Source: Plasmodium malariae
Lineage: Eukaryota; Apicomplexa; Aconoidasida; Haemosporida; Plasmodiidae
Direction: 5' to 3'
NCBI RefSeq assembly: GCF_900090045.1
Contig: NC_041778.1
Span: forward strand, 898,501-962,500
DNA: 64,000 nt
Translations under genes and position numbers: made by a program
Notes under the pieces: generated by a model
Database searches by the model: none
Seen by the model: only the letters and a program-made list of their open reading frames with translations
Told to the model about the DNA's origin: nothing
Part shown: piece by piece, positions 21,982-33,287 of the stretch
Layout: each line of letters begins with the position of its first letter
How positions within the stretch are numbered: position 1 is the first letter of the stretch

Positions 21982-23199
21982 ATGGAGAATCTGCTGGTAA
22001 ATATAAAAGATATCGAACCGGATAGTATAATAAGGAGCGCCGGTGAGTATAAAGAAGATAAATGTAAGGATAAAGTAAACTTATCCATAGGTGTATGTTG
22101 CACAGAAGAAGGTGAGTTGCATATATTTAAAAGTGTGTTAGATGCAGAAAAAATAGTATTCGAAAAGTATAAAGAAAAACCATATCTATTAGGTAATGGT
22201 ACAAAAGAATTTTCAACATTAACGCAAGAATTAATATTTGGAAATGATTCAAAATATATTAAAGAGAAAAGAATATGTACGATTCAAACAATAGGAGGTA
22301 CAGGAGCTATATTTATAATATTACAATTTTTAAAAAGTTTGAATGCTGATAAAATATATGTAACAAATATTCCTTATATAAATCATGTAAATATGATAAA
22401 GTCATACGGATTTAATATTGAGTATATACACTTTTTTGACTATAAAGTAATAGATATAGATTATACTTCCTTTTTAACAAATCTACGTAATATAGAAAAT
22501 AAATCAATTATTATCTTACAAATTTCTTGTTATAATCCATGTAGTGTAAATGTTGATATAAATTATTTTAACCAAATAGCAGAGATCGTTTTAGAAAAAA
22601 GCCATTTAATAATATTCGACATTGCATATCAAGGTTTTGGTGGTTCGGATATGAATGAGGATGTATTATTAATTCGAGAATTTCAAGAGAGAGAAATTTC
22701 TTTTGCTGTTTGTCAGTCTTTTTCTAAAAACATGTCTTTATATGGTGAACGTGCAGGCGCATTACATATCGTTTGTAAAAATAAATCAGAGAGACAAATT
22801 GTTTTTAATAATTTACGTATGATAGTTAGAAGATATTATTCTTCTCCTGTTATTCATACGAATAGAATTGTATGTGAACTTTTACAAAATCAAAAATTAA
22901 AATATGAATGGATAAAAGAATTACGTAAATTATCTGAACGGATTACTACGAATAGACTTTTATTCTTAGACAAACTAACCTTCTATCAAAAGAAATATAA
23001 TTTAAATTATGACTGGGAGGTATATAAAAAACAGAGGGGCATGTTTTCCTTCATCCCACTGCTCGCCAATATATCTGATAAGTTAAAACAATATCACATC
23101 TACATAATAGCAAATGGTAGAATAAACGTGTCTGGCGTTACTAAGCGCAATGTGGACCTCATAGCCGAAAGGATATGTCAATGCTTGAGCGAACTATAG
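21982..23199 (+). CDS. AspAT: Aspartate aminotransferase
   Basis: 405 residues, a single exon. PLP-dependent transfer of the amino group between aspartate/glutamate and oxaloacetate/2-oxoglutarate, feeding pyrimidine synthesis and the TCA-linked purine salvage by-products. Visible features: YLLGNGTKEF, IGGTGAIF (start of the PLP cradle), ISCYNPCSVN (the HxxAHNPTG region, diverged as in the known plasmodial enzyme), FDIAYQGFGGSDMNED with the PLP-ring Asp and Tyr, and SFSKNMSLYGERAG containing the Schiff-base Lys. Length fits the roughly 400-residue cytosolic family. There is no targeting leader, so it is probably cytosolic. The start is the first ATG. Confidence 0.95.
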   Translation: MENLLVNIKDIEPDSIIRSAGEYKEDKCKDKVNLSIGVCCTEEGELHIFKSVLDAEKIVFEKYKEKPYLLGNGTKEFSTLTQELIFGNDSKYIKEKRICTIQTIGGTGAIFIILQFLKSLNADKIYVTNIPYINHVNMIKSYGFNIEYIHFFDYKVIDIDYTSFLTNLRNIENKSIIILQISCYNPCSVNVDINYFNQIAEIVLEKSHLIIFDIAYQGFGGSDMNEDVLLIREFQEREISFAVCQSFSKNMSLYGERAGALHIVCKNKSERQIVFNNLRMIVRRYYSSPVIHTNRIVCELLQNQKLKYEWIKELRKLSERITTNRLLFLDKLTFYQKKYNLNYDWEVYKKQRGMFSFIPLLANISDKLKQYHIYIIANGRINVSGVTKRNVDLIAERICQCLSEL

Positions 23200-23749
23200 A
23201 CGTGGTTAATCAAATAAGCGGTTAAGCAGTTAAAAGGCAGTGTGGAAGGTACAAATAAGATATGAGGAAATAGGACAGTAGAAAAAGGAAAGTAAAAATA
23301 AGAAAGTAAAAATAAGAAAGTAAAAATTAGAAGGTAAAAATAACAAGGTAAAAATAATAAGGTAAAAATTCGAAAGGTCTCTCGTCTTCCCCCCCTCCCC
23401 ATCCTTTAAACTGCCATGTTTCGAGATGTGCATATTTTTTAAAGGGGGATTGGGAAAATAAGATAAGGAACATATTGCCATGTACACACACGCATATATA
23501 TATATATATATATATATGTACATAGGTACATAATCATACATGCACATATGAACTCGCGTTATGTGCCTTCAAATATTTATCTACATGCACATACATAATT
23601 GTTTAATTTTAAAACTTCATCGAGTAATCATTATATTATCCTTATCAAGTGGAATTTGTGTCTTTAATCATGTGAAAGTTTTTTAACGATATGATTTTAT
23701 TTTCCTTACGTATCATTACTTTGCTTTTTTTACTTTTCCTTGCCTTTTT

Positions 23750-23780
<31 letters not shown>

Positions 23781-24234
23781 ACCTGCACGATCATAATTTA
23801 TTGTCCTTCTTTTTTTGCGTCTATTTGATGATACTATTACGCTTAACACTGTGTATGAATTTATACGTGTACGTGTGCACATATAATTGTGTTTATGCAT
23901 ATGTATGTGTTCATGTATACTCATATGCGCACTATATGTACGTGTGTATTATGTATATGTATGTATTATGTATATGTATGTATTATGTATATGTGTGTAT
24001 TATGTATATGTGTGTATTATGTATATATGTGTATTATGTATATGTGTGTATTATGTATATATGTGTATTATGCATGTGTACTATGTATATGTGTCATATA
24101 ACCGAGCGCATATAACGAAAACAATCTTAGTTTGTATATGTCTGAAAAAGTTGAACTACTACGTTTAATATTTTGTTTTTTAAAAGGAGCCTACGTTTTT
24201 TTACTTGTACTAATAAGAAAAACAAAGGGGAAAA
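23200..24234. other. Intergenic region upstream of the dynein light chain gene
   Basis: Contains aagtaaaaataag units at about 23285-23375, a (TA)n run near 23495-23516, a T tract at about 23754-23780 and tatgtattatgtatatg repeats at about 23945-24090. The + strand frames open across the last array are repeat translations. Confidence 0.65.
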
Positions 24235-24503
24235 ATGAACGCAGATAATTTCTCTCTGAATTTGAAGAAGCATATGCAAAGTCTCCTAATCAGAGTATAC
24301 AAAAGAGAAAAAATAAAACACAATAAAATCAAACAAAGCTAAATATAGCAAAATAAGGCAAAAAAAATTGCAAAATGAAAGCATTCTAACTCGTTAAGGA
24401 AAAATTAAAATTGCGCAGTGATAGGCTGAACTGCCGAGAGAGTAGCATGTAATGTATTTATGTAAAACTGCACTAGTTTAAAAATAAAAAAAAAAAATAA
24501 TAA

Positions 24504-24534
<31 letters not shown>

Positions 24535-25284
24535 GTATTAATAATAGTATTAATAATAGTATTAATAATTATGATAATAATAATAATAATGATGACAATA
24601 TTAAAATTTCTTTCATGTAGAGATCTGACATTCCTTATTACAATCAAAACAATATAGTGGACATAATAACTGGGGTGTTAGACAAATACACTGATGCGAA
24701 TACTAATGATATTAACGTCGAAGTATTTTTCCATGATTTAAATTTATTATGCTTTCTTTTTTTTTGAAAGCATTGCATATTTGTATAAATGCGCACACAT
24801 AACGGCTATGTCTGCGTATGTATGTATATATATATATGTACATATGCATACATAAGTATATATTTAAGTGTGTATATACAGCATTAACCTATTCCATGTT
24901 TTCATTTATTCCTTGTGGTGTTAAATTTATGGTGGTTCTTCTCTTGTTGCTTCTGAAAACATGTGTGTTTATTCTAATTTTTCTTCTCAAACTTTTCTAT
25001 TTTCCTCCTTCGGGATTTTGTAGAATGCAATAAAGAACATAAAGGAGATTTTAGACAAAACCTTTGGTACTGGCTGGATTTGTCTTATTGGGGAGTCTTT
25101 TTCTTTTAACATTTCCGCCAAAGTTATACTTCAAAATATCTCTTTTTAGCTGATTCATCGTATGCATTTTATACAAAAATGTGTACAACGATTTTCATAT
25201 TATCATTTTCTTTGCTTGTAGGAAAACTCCTTTCTATTTTGTTTCTATCAAGGATACTTGGCTATCGTTGTATATAAATGCTAA
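24235..25284 (+). CDS. Dynein light chain, LC8/DLC type (four exons)
   Basis: I assemble exons 24235-24294, 24621-24722, 25024-25122 and 25222-25284, all phase 0 with GT..AG borders (donors gtatac, gtattt, gttata; acceptors ATGTAG, TTTGTAG, CTTGTAG). The product is 107 residues. It follows the LC8 pattern: a helix (IVDIITGVLDKYTD), then IKNIKEILDKTFGTGWICLI matching the family's ...KKEFDKKYNPTWHCIVG, then SFSFNISAKENSFLFCFYQG and YLAIVVYK matching the two C-terminal strands. LC8 proteins dimerise and dock cargo or intermediate chains on dynein. Exon 1 is a variable N-terminal tail, and its start is the least certain part. No single exon exceeds 34 codons, which is why a plain open-frame search misses it. 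Confidence 0.88.
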
Positions 25285-25853
25285 ATTTATCGAGAAAAAC
25301 AGGGAGAAAGAAGAGAAAGGGGAAAAGAAAAGGAAAAGAAAAGGAAAAGAAAAAGGAAAAGAAATAAAATAAAAAGGAAAAGGAAAAGGAAAAGGAAAAG
25401 GAAAAGGAAAATCCATTTAGTATGCAGGAAAAAGACACATTGAATTAAGCACCTGATCAGAATAATAAAGCTGGAAAAAAAAAAAAATACTATAACGTGT
25501 AGTAAAATAAGGCGATAAATTGTACATCTGGATCCTTGAGAATATCCACATAAACATTTAAGCATTCAAGTGTGGATCTATCCTTAGCAGCTTAATGAGT
25601 TGGTCGTCCTTTGCAACTCGTAAAGGAACATCACATACATAAACGGGGGAGACAAGCGTATTCTTTTTTTTCATCCCCCCATTTATTCATTATGTATATC
25701 TGTATATATGTATGTATATGTGCACATACGTATTATGCATGTATATACGTATTATGCATGTATATACATATTATGCATGTATATACATATTACGCATGTA
25801 TGTGTGTGCATTTTTTTTTTTTTTTTTTATCCATTTTAACATGCAAATTTAAC
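25285..25853. other. Spacer between dynein light chain and coiled-coil gene
   Basis: Just after the stop lies a purine-rich ggaaaa tract (about 25310-25410). Before the next gene are 19-bp attatgcatgtatatacgt units (about 25727-25800) and a T tract. The frame of the next gene is open from 25611, but the first ATG in it is at 25854. Confidence 0.65.
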
Positions 25854-27965
25854 ATGACCCTCCTACCCCTCTTGTGTTCGAAAACAATGTATGATAGTAA
25901 AAATGTTGACTACGGATATAAAGAAAAAGAAAAAAGACTAAATTTTTTTTTATCAAATGAAAAATATATTTCCGCAAATAGTAGTACTTATAAGAATATA
26001 GAGCAAAAAAATTTAGAGAAATGTGAACTGGCATCAATTCTACTTGACAACTTCAGTACGTTTGAGCAGATTAGTTTAATAGAAGAAGGAAAGTATTCAA
26101 ATGCGAAAATATCGAATGATTTAAATTTACTTAGTTGTGATGATAAAAATTCTGGAAAGTACTCCACACATAGCAATTCCACCAACAGAGGAGCTATTTT
26201 CGACTTACATAATTTTCGAGCAAAAAAGGATAATGGAATACATTTTAGTAACACCTCTTCATGTGATATTATCACCAGGGGTAGCGACAGGTATAGCAGT
26301 AGGGACCGTAGCGATAGCATCCAAAGGGGTATTAATGCTAACTATGGAAATAACGAGTGTGCAGAAAATTTTTGCATGGAGGTAGATAGTAACTATGAAA
26401 GGATCGAGGACAAGAGTGAACTTGTCTGCAGTAAGGAAATAACTCCAGAAGTAAATAATGGTAAAGATGGTGGAGATAAAAGTTATAACGACCAATGGAC
26501 TGTTTATGAAGATACTTTCCTTAGTAATATAGACATAGCAGATCTTTGCAAATATTTTGAACAAAATAATTTTGAAAGACACAAGTGTCAAAATGTAAAG
26601 AAACATAGTAAAGAAAAGAAGAAAGAAAACATGTTTAGCCATAAGTTGAGTAATAAAAAACGTGGCAACAAAAGTAATAGTAGTGAAAGGCATATATTCG
26701 ATTTGACTCGTAGAGAGAAAAAGGAGTTGGGGGAAGATAAGAAAGAGAATTGTCAACAGGCTAATAATAAAAATATTAAAATAATAAAGAAGAACAGTTA
26801 TGGAGATAAAAAAGTCTATTATGAGAAACGATTAAAAGAGCAAACGTTGTTACATAAAGAGGAAAAGGAAAAAATGAAAAAAATTTATGAAATGCAAATA
26901 TACGAAATTATGGAAAATTATAAAAGAGAAGAAGAAAAAAAGAAAATGTTAATAAATAATATTTACAATAAATATATGAATATGAAAAATGAGCTAATAA
27001 AAGAAACAAATGACAAAAAAAATTTGCAAGATATGAACGAAAATTTAAAAAACGAATTGAAAACAATGGATATATATCCACTTGAAAATAATTTGTTAAA
27101 TAGCTATAAGAACAAAATAGAGGATTATATTTTTTTATCCAAAAATAAAGACATAAAAATAAAAAATCTGGAAAATGAAATAAGTAAAATAAAAAAATGT
27201 TTAGATCAAGTCGAAAAAAAATACTGCCAAATTTCTGAAGAAAAAAAAAATTTGCACGAAATGAATGCATTACTAAGAAAGGATAACATACATTTACAAA
27301 AGAGACTGGAAAATTTAAAAAATGAGAAAAATGAAATGGGCCAAGTCCTCTTTTATAAAGATTTGAAAATTAATCATTTCTTGAGCATATTAAACGTGCT
27401 GGATGAAGCTATAATGTCTGATAGTACCTGCTCAAGTGAAAAGCAGCAGAAAAAAGAAAAACAAGAAACGACGAATGTTAAAGGGACGAAAAAGGGAGAA
27501 AAAGGCGAAAAAACAGAAACGGATGCCATCAGAAGCATGAACAAAAAAATTATAATAAAATCAATTGTACATAAAATAAAAGATTTAAACAAAAAAATTA
27601 AAAAGCACGAAAAAGTACTCAGCAGTTCTGATAATAAGGTGAGTCATCATATCTTACAGATTAATAACAGAACATCACAGTCAAATAATAGTACTATTGA
27701 TGAAGTGAAAAGAGATAAGGAACTAATTGACAACTACTTTAATTGTACAAATTATATTTTAAATGAAAATGAAACAAACATGCCGCGGGAAGACGAAGGT
27801 CAAACAACGTTTTTTACGAACACTGACTCGAAAGGTGCAACTGAACTTTCAAAAAATAGTTCCGATCAACATGCGCAAACTCAAAATGAAGAAAATATCA
27901 GTGTTGTTCTGAACAAGCAAGAACAGGCAAAAATGGGAGGTGGGAAATTTTCGATACTACGGTGA
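25854..27965 (+). CDS. Unidentified coiled-coil protein
   Basis: 703 residues from the first in-frame ATG. Residues about 1-300 are Asn/Ser/Lys-rich and poorly structured, with one more conserved-looking patch (WTVYEDTFLSNIDIADLCKY, about 213-232). Residues about 320-530 are a long coiled coil with Lys/Glu/Asn heptads (e.g. ENYKREEEKKKMLINNIYNK, NLENEISKIKKCLDQVEKKY). The tail is again low-complexity. No signal peptide, membrane segment or catalytic motif is seen. A structural or scaffold role is the most that can be said. It lies 570 bp downstream of the dynein light chain gene on the same strand, which need not mean a shared function. Confidence 0.8.
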   Translation: MTLLPLLCSKTMYDSKNVDYGYKEKEKRLNFFLSNEKYISANSSTYKNIEQKNLEKCELASILLDNFSTFEQISLIEEGKYSNAKISNDLNLLSCDDKNSGKYSTHSNSTNRGAIFDLHNFRAKKDNGIHFSNTSSCDIITRGSDRYSSRDRSDSIQRGINANYGNNECAENFCMEVDSNYERIEDKSELVCSKEITPEVNNGKDGGDKSYNDQWTVYEDTFLSNIDIADLCKYFEQNNFERHKCQNVKKHSKEKKKENMFSHKLSNKKRGNKSNSSERHIFDLTRREKKELGEDKKENCQQANNKNIKIIKKNSYGDKKVYYEKRLKEQTLLHKEEKEKMKKIYEMQIYEIMENYKREEEKKKMLINNIYNKYMNMKNELIKETNDKKNLQDMNENLKNELKTMDIYPLENNLLNSYKNKIEDYIFLSKNKDIKIKNLENEISKIKKCLDQVEKKYCQISEEKKNLHEMNALLRKDNIHLQKRLENLKNEKNEMGQVLFYKDLKINHFLSILNVLDEAIMSDSTCSSEKQQKKEKQETTNVKGTKKGEKGEKTETDAIRSMNKKIIIKSIVHKIKDLNKKIKKHEKVLSSSDNKVSHHILQINNRTSQSNNSTIDEVKRDKELIDNYFNCTNYILNENETNMPREDEGQTTFFTNTDSKGATELSKNSSDQHAQTQNEENISVVLNKQEQAKMGGGKFSILR

Positions 27966-29244
27966 AAAAAAGGGGAGGAAACCACTCATTATTCGTTTTC
28001 GCCATACTCTTCGTAATTTTTTCTTTTTTTTTTTCTTTACCTTTATCTTTACCTTTACATTTATCTTCTCCTCCTTCTCCTTTTCCTTTTCCTTTTCCTT
28101 TTCCTTTCCTTTCCTTTTTTTTTTTTTTTTTTTTTTTTCCTTTTCCTTTCCTTTCCTTTCCTTTTTTTTTTTTTATCTTTTATGCGCATAAAGTGTCGCC
28201 GTTCTTTTTAATTATACCTCAAAAATGAATATAGTTTAACTTTACATTTTGTGTAGTTTTTAAAGGGTTTATTTTAAATATATAAATAAATTTATATACT
28301 TAAATATACATATATATGCATATACATACACATATGTATCAAATTAATTAAATTATATGCATACATGTATGTTTGTATACCTCTTAATTATGAAAAATAT
28401 AATATATGTATCATTTAAAATGAATTCTTACAACATATAAAATATATTATATATGTATACACATCATCAGAGTACTTGCAATATGTGTATACACATATAC
28501 AACTTCACATATAAATATGTATTCATATAAATGCGCACAGCATACACGTGAATGTAAATATATATATATATATGTACGTATATATATGTATATGTAAGCA
28601 TATATATGTGTATATGTAAGCATATATATATGTATATGTAAGCATATATATATGTATATGTAAGTATATATGTATACACACGTATATACGCGAATGTACT
28701 ACTGAGGCGTTTACAAAAAATAAAAAAATTATTCTATGCACGTAAAAACATATTTTTAAAACTATATCTCACTGTATTCATAATTAAATACATGACAAAT
28801 GTATGTAAAAAAAAAAAAATTAAGGCAAATTGGTTTTTTCAAAAATGAACAAGTGATGTTAAATACTTTTTATAAAGATTAAATCTTAGACAAAAAAAAA
28901 AAAAATAATAAAATAAAATAATAAAATAAAATAAAATAAAATAATAATAATAATAATAATATTAACAACAATAACAATAATGAAAATAATAACAATAATG
29001 AAAATAATAACAATAACGAAAATAATACTAATAATAATTATTAATAATAATTAAATGATGAAATAATTTAGTGATTACGCGGTAATGTAATAAATGTTAT
29101 GCTATTTACTCTTTTTTTTTTTTTTTTTGGAATTTTCCTCCTAAAGTAAAAAAAAAAAAAAAAAAAAAAAAAGTGAAAATGAAAGGAAGCAACATATATA
29201 TTAGTATGCTTGTATGTATACACATATAATTGTGTATAAATGTA
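27966..29244. other. Convergent intergenic region
   Basis: Lies between the 3' ends of the coiled-coil gene (+) and the Sec66-like gene (-). Contains pyrimidine-rich ccttttcctttt repeats (28035-28175), tatatatgtatatgtaagca units (about 28570-28680), aataataacaataatgaa repeats (28940-29055) and T/A tracts at 29110-29173. No gene seen. Confidence 0.65.
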
Positions 29245-30841
29245 TTATGTACTAAATTTTGGACGATATGTACAATTTGAGTTATATTTTCTTTTTGTGC
29301 TTACTTCTATTATTTGATCAGCCAACAAATTTGCTTTTTCTGTTGTTTCCTTCAATTTTTTTTCCTTCTGTTTTTGCTTTTTTATAATATTTTTTTGTTC
29401 ATCTTTTTTTTTTTTTTCTTCATCCGCTTTTATTTTGTTATGGTGAAAAATTCTGTACGCATCGGAAATGATGGTTTCGCCTATACAAGTTCAGGTGAAA
29501 AAATGGACGGAAAAAAAATGTAAAACCAAGAGGACAATGCAAAACGAAAAATGCAGAATGAAAAAAGAAAAATGCAAGATATCTAAATGGGAATATTCAA
29601 AAACAAAAAACTCGTTCTTAACATATTTTCTGCGTCAAAAAACTAACACGTCGTTTTATGAAACTTATTATTGTACGAATTTTTTAATTTTATTACCCCA
29701 TTTAGGCGATAAGCAATTTGCTTCGTGTATTATTAAATTAAATTCTTCTAAAAACTCGTTACATTGCTGAAAGGGGGAAAAAATAAAATAAAAAAATAAA
29801 ACAATAAGAAAATAAAAACAAACAAAACGCAAAAGAAATACAGTTAAAATATAAAAGATACTAGCAAAAAGGACAAAAATGAAATGGAAAAATTTCTTAA
29901 AGTCTAACAATAAACGGCATTCGGAATAATTACAAATAGTATACAACTGTACGACTATATAAGCAATATTGCAAATATAAAAGGCTTCTTACCCCATCTA
30001 ACTCCCTTGACATATTATCATCGATATAATAATTATTATATAGTCGATGTTTTTTATTTTTATCTTGAAATATTTTATTACATATTGGTAGAAAATAAAT
30101 GGCTTTCTTTAGTAACAAGACTTTTAATTTCACAACGTCCTCACTTGCCAGTTTTCTGTAACAAGATAGGAGAGGGGGGGGGAAAAAAAAAAGCAATTGT
30201 AAATGAGGACGGTGCAGCGTAATAAAAAAAAAATATACAAAATAATACATACATATATATATATATAGTTGCGTATACACACAAATTAAATATAATTTAT
30301 GCATGAACAGAAATAAAAAATATGAACGTTAATAAAATAAAACTATATATATATATAATATATATGTGCATATACACCCACATTAAATATAATTTATGTC
30401 TGAACACACTTATATAAAAAATATGAACGTTAATAAAATTCTTAAAAAAAAAAAAAAATCTTGATACCTCATCCAACTATATTGGGGATCATTCAATTCA
30501 CTATCTTGTGTGTATTTATCGTCATTATAAATATCATCTAATAAGCTTTCTAAATATTGTTTATCTACTTCATTATTATCAGAATTTAATTCCTCAAGTA
30601 TGTCTGTATTATAATTAACTTCAATTTTTCTTTCAACTTTTAAGTAGTATTTATATTTTTCTATTTCATATTTCTTTGAGAAATTTTCATAGGCATTATA
30701 CTGTTTATTTTCACATCTTAAATAGCTAAAGAATTCTTTTCTCTTATTTTTTTCACGAATAAAGGTACATACACTTTTATATATAAAATAAGAAAATATT
30801 AAAAATGGAATCACAACAAAAATTAAATATAACAATATCAT
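29245..30841 (-). CDS. SEC66: Sec66/Sec71-like ER translocon subunit (four exons)
   Basis: Exons by eye: 30468-30841, 29993-30155, 29697-29766 and 29245-29480, with matching phases 2, 0 and 1, giving about 280 residues. Residues 1-24 are one membrane segment (MILLYLIFVVIPFLIFSYFI). After an acidic spacer comes the family core: KLKVLLLKKAI (the LLKAALLRRA block), SRELDG and QCNEFLEEFNLIIHEANCLS followed by PKWGETIISDAY, matching ...EANxxxPGWGxxIxxxA. A Lys/Glu-rich helix (KEKKLKETTEKANLLADQ) ends the protein. In yeast Sec66 belongs to the Sec62/63 complex for post-translational import into the ER. Using the other donor in exon 3 (gtacaa) would break the WGETI match. The last exon may instead stop at a donor after 29305 and continue elsewhere. 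Confidence 0.72.
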
Positions 30842-32215
30842 CTTTTTGAGGAAAAAAAAAAAAAAAATGTACTTACTAATACAAATCAGAACAAATTCTT
30901 TCTTTCTTTCTTTTTGACATATTTTATATTATTATTTATTCTTTTAACTATTACAAATGGGGCACATATGTAATTACATATATAAATAAATATATATATT
31001 ATATATATATACTTTTGTTAGTATATATATTTTTATACATAAGATGTTATAAAAAAATAAGTATGTTAATGAACGATTTAAGAAAAGAGTGCGTCAGTTA
31101 TAAATCATTTAATGAATAAGAGCATCATATGTAAATATTAATTTTTACACCAATCTAACTATATAAATTACGTAAAACATATAAATGAGAATTAAAAAAA
31201 AAAAAAAAAAATAAAGAGTTCAAAAAAAAGAAATTTATGGAAGTTCTCTATTCATACTTCAGCTTTTTTCAATTTTTTTTGTGTTTTTTGTTCTTCCTTT
31301 TTTGATTTTCTTTTATTTTTACCCTTTTTACATTTTTACTTTTTTACATTTTTACTTTTTCACTTTTTTACTTTTTCACTTTTTTACTTTTTCACTTTTT
31401 TACTTTTTCACTTTTTTACTTTTTCACTTTTTTACTTTTTCACTTTTTTACTTTTTCACTTTTTCACTTTTTCACTTTTTTACTTTTTGACCTTTTCACT
31501 TTTTCACTTTTTTACTTTTTCACTTTTTTACTTTTTCACTTCATCTTTTTGCTTTTTTTTTTTTTTTTTTTATGGTTGAGGGATTTTATAACTTTCATTA
31601 CAGAATCGCGGAGGCAGCAAATGACACAATTTTAGCCTATGTGTGTACATAAGTATATAAAGTAATAAATTTGATTACAAACAACAACTAATTATAAAAA
31701 AGTTGAAAATACAACGAAAAATATTTGAAAAAAAAAGAAAAAAAAATTTTGCAATTTATGATTCATTTTTTAAATTAAAATTTTCAATTTTAAAAGCGAA
31801 ATGTATAGATATTACAAATACTACAAATGTTAGAAAAAATCAGAACACTTCAATTTTTTTTTTTTATTTATCCTATGCGTATTATTAGGGATAAGTGTTA
31901 CAAACATTACTTTTAAGAAAAGAAAAAGAAAAAAAATTTGGGCAATTATTATTTGATAGGAAGTTGAAATATATGGTAAAAAAAAAAAAAATTGCGCAGG
32001 AATATATATACAAACATTGTATATATTATTTTACGTGTATATATAAAAATGCATATGTAATATTTATGTTTAAGCGTTTGTAAAATGTTCAATATGTAGA
32101 GCAAAAAATCTAGTACAGTAACTAGGGGGAGGGGGGAAAAAAAAAAAAAAAATCTGTTAAGTTCCCCTTTAGATATAATTACGTATATTATATGTATGTA
32201 TATATACAAATGGGG
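30842..32215. other. Intergenic region with 16-bp T-rich minisatellite
   Basis: At about 31325-31545 the unit acttttttactttttc repeats about 13 times. Elsewhere there are only A/T tracts. The small + strand frames near 31703-32083 are Lys/Phe-rich and have no gene-like composition. Confidence 0.6.
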
Positions 32216-33287
32216 CTATATCTCAGAACTTTGTTCTTCTTTTTCTATTTCTTCTATATGTAAAATACAGCTATGTGGAAGTATATTTCTTATTCGATTT
32301 AACTGTATATAATTTAGTCTTTTTTTTAACCTGATCTTTTTAATTTTTATATTTACTCCCTTTTGTTTATTTCTCTATACCTTTAAAAACTTATTTTCAC
32401 ATTTATTATTTCAATTTTCGTTTTTCCTTTTTCTATTCCGTTTAAAACACACAATAATGTTTTACGAATCTTTTCAAGAAAAAAAAAAAAAATATATATT
32501 CGAATATGAATGTAAGTATTTAAGACTAGATATAATTAATCTTAATTTTGTTCATATATATTATGCATGATATATTAGGTTAAAATACAAAACGTTATAA
32601 ATATTATATTTTTATTGATAAAAGACTTTTATACGTCTTTTTCCTCAAAATAAAAAGAAATGCTATATGCTTTTGTTATATGACATATCATGATATATTT
32701 CCTGAGTTGTATTGAACATTTGTTTGTTTAAATAATACATAATTTGTGCCAGTTACACAAAGCAAAGCTTAAGTGAATTTCACATAAAATCGACGTATAT
32801 ATATACAGTTTATGTATCACACATGTGTGTACTTATATATATGCATGTATTTGTACATGTGGATGATAAACTTACAAATTGGAAAAGTAAATCATTTCGT
32901 CATTTGTCACTCGTCTATTCTATACAAAGGTAAATAATTATAACTAAACAAGTCTATATTTGTGTTACCAACAGTTATTACATCTGTAGATATAATGAGA
33001 ATTTTATCCTTTTGATATGTTTTTTCAAAAATGGGAAAAAATTATTGTTTAATTGGTTGAAAAAAGTTTACGTACAAAAAAAAAATATATATATATAATA
33101 TACAAATGAATAAATAAATAAATAAATAAATGAATGAATATTACTACATATACGTTCACACATGCACGTACACTGATATAGGCATTCACACATAAATTTA
33201 CATTTTAACATTTGTGAGTAAGAAATATATATACAAGAAGTATCAATACTACGGCAAAACATTTTTACGTATTGTTACGCAATTATT
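32216..33287 (-). CDS. Candidate intron-rich gene, exon borders unresolved
   Basis: Several short minus-strand segments have protein-like composition in otherwise AT-poor-coding DNA. The clearest is 32216-32374: it follows an acceptor (GGTATAG) and reads 52 residues to a TAG, including LNYIQLNRIRNILPHSCILH and a Glu-rich tail. Others are about 32705-32765 (CVTGTNYVLFKQTNVQYNSG), about 32953-33038 (KILIISTDVITVGNTNIDLF) and a possible first exon near 33220-33287 (MFCRSIDTSCIYISYSQMLK, then donor GTAAATTT). I could not join all segments in phase. One junction near 32928 would need a one-base shift. Family unknown. This is a lead, not a model. Confidence 0.3.

Noticed and set aside
29468..29770. 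100-codon + strand frame over the Sec66-like gene
   Set aside because: It is antisense to two phase-consistent exons that carry the family blocks.
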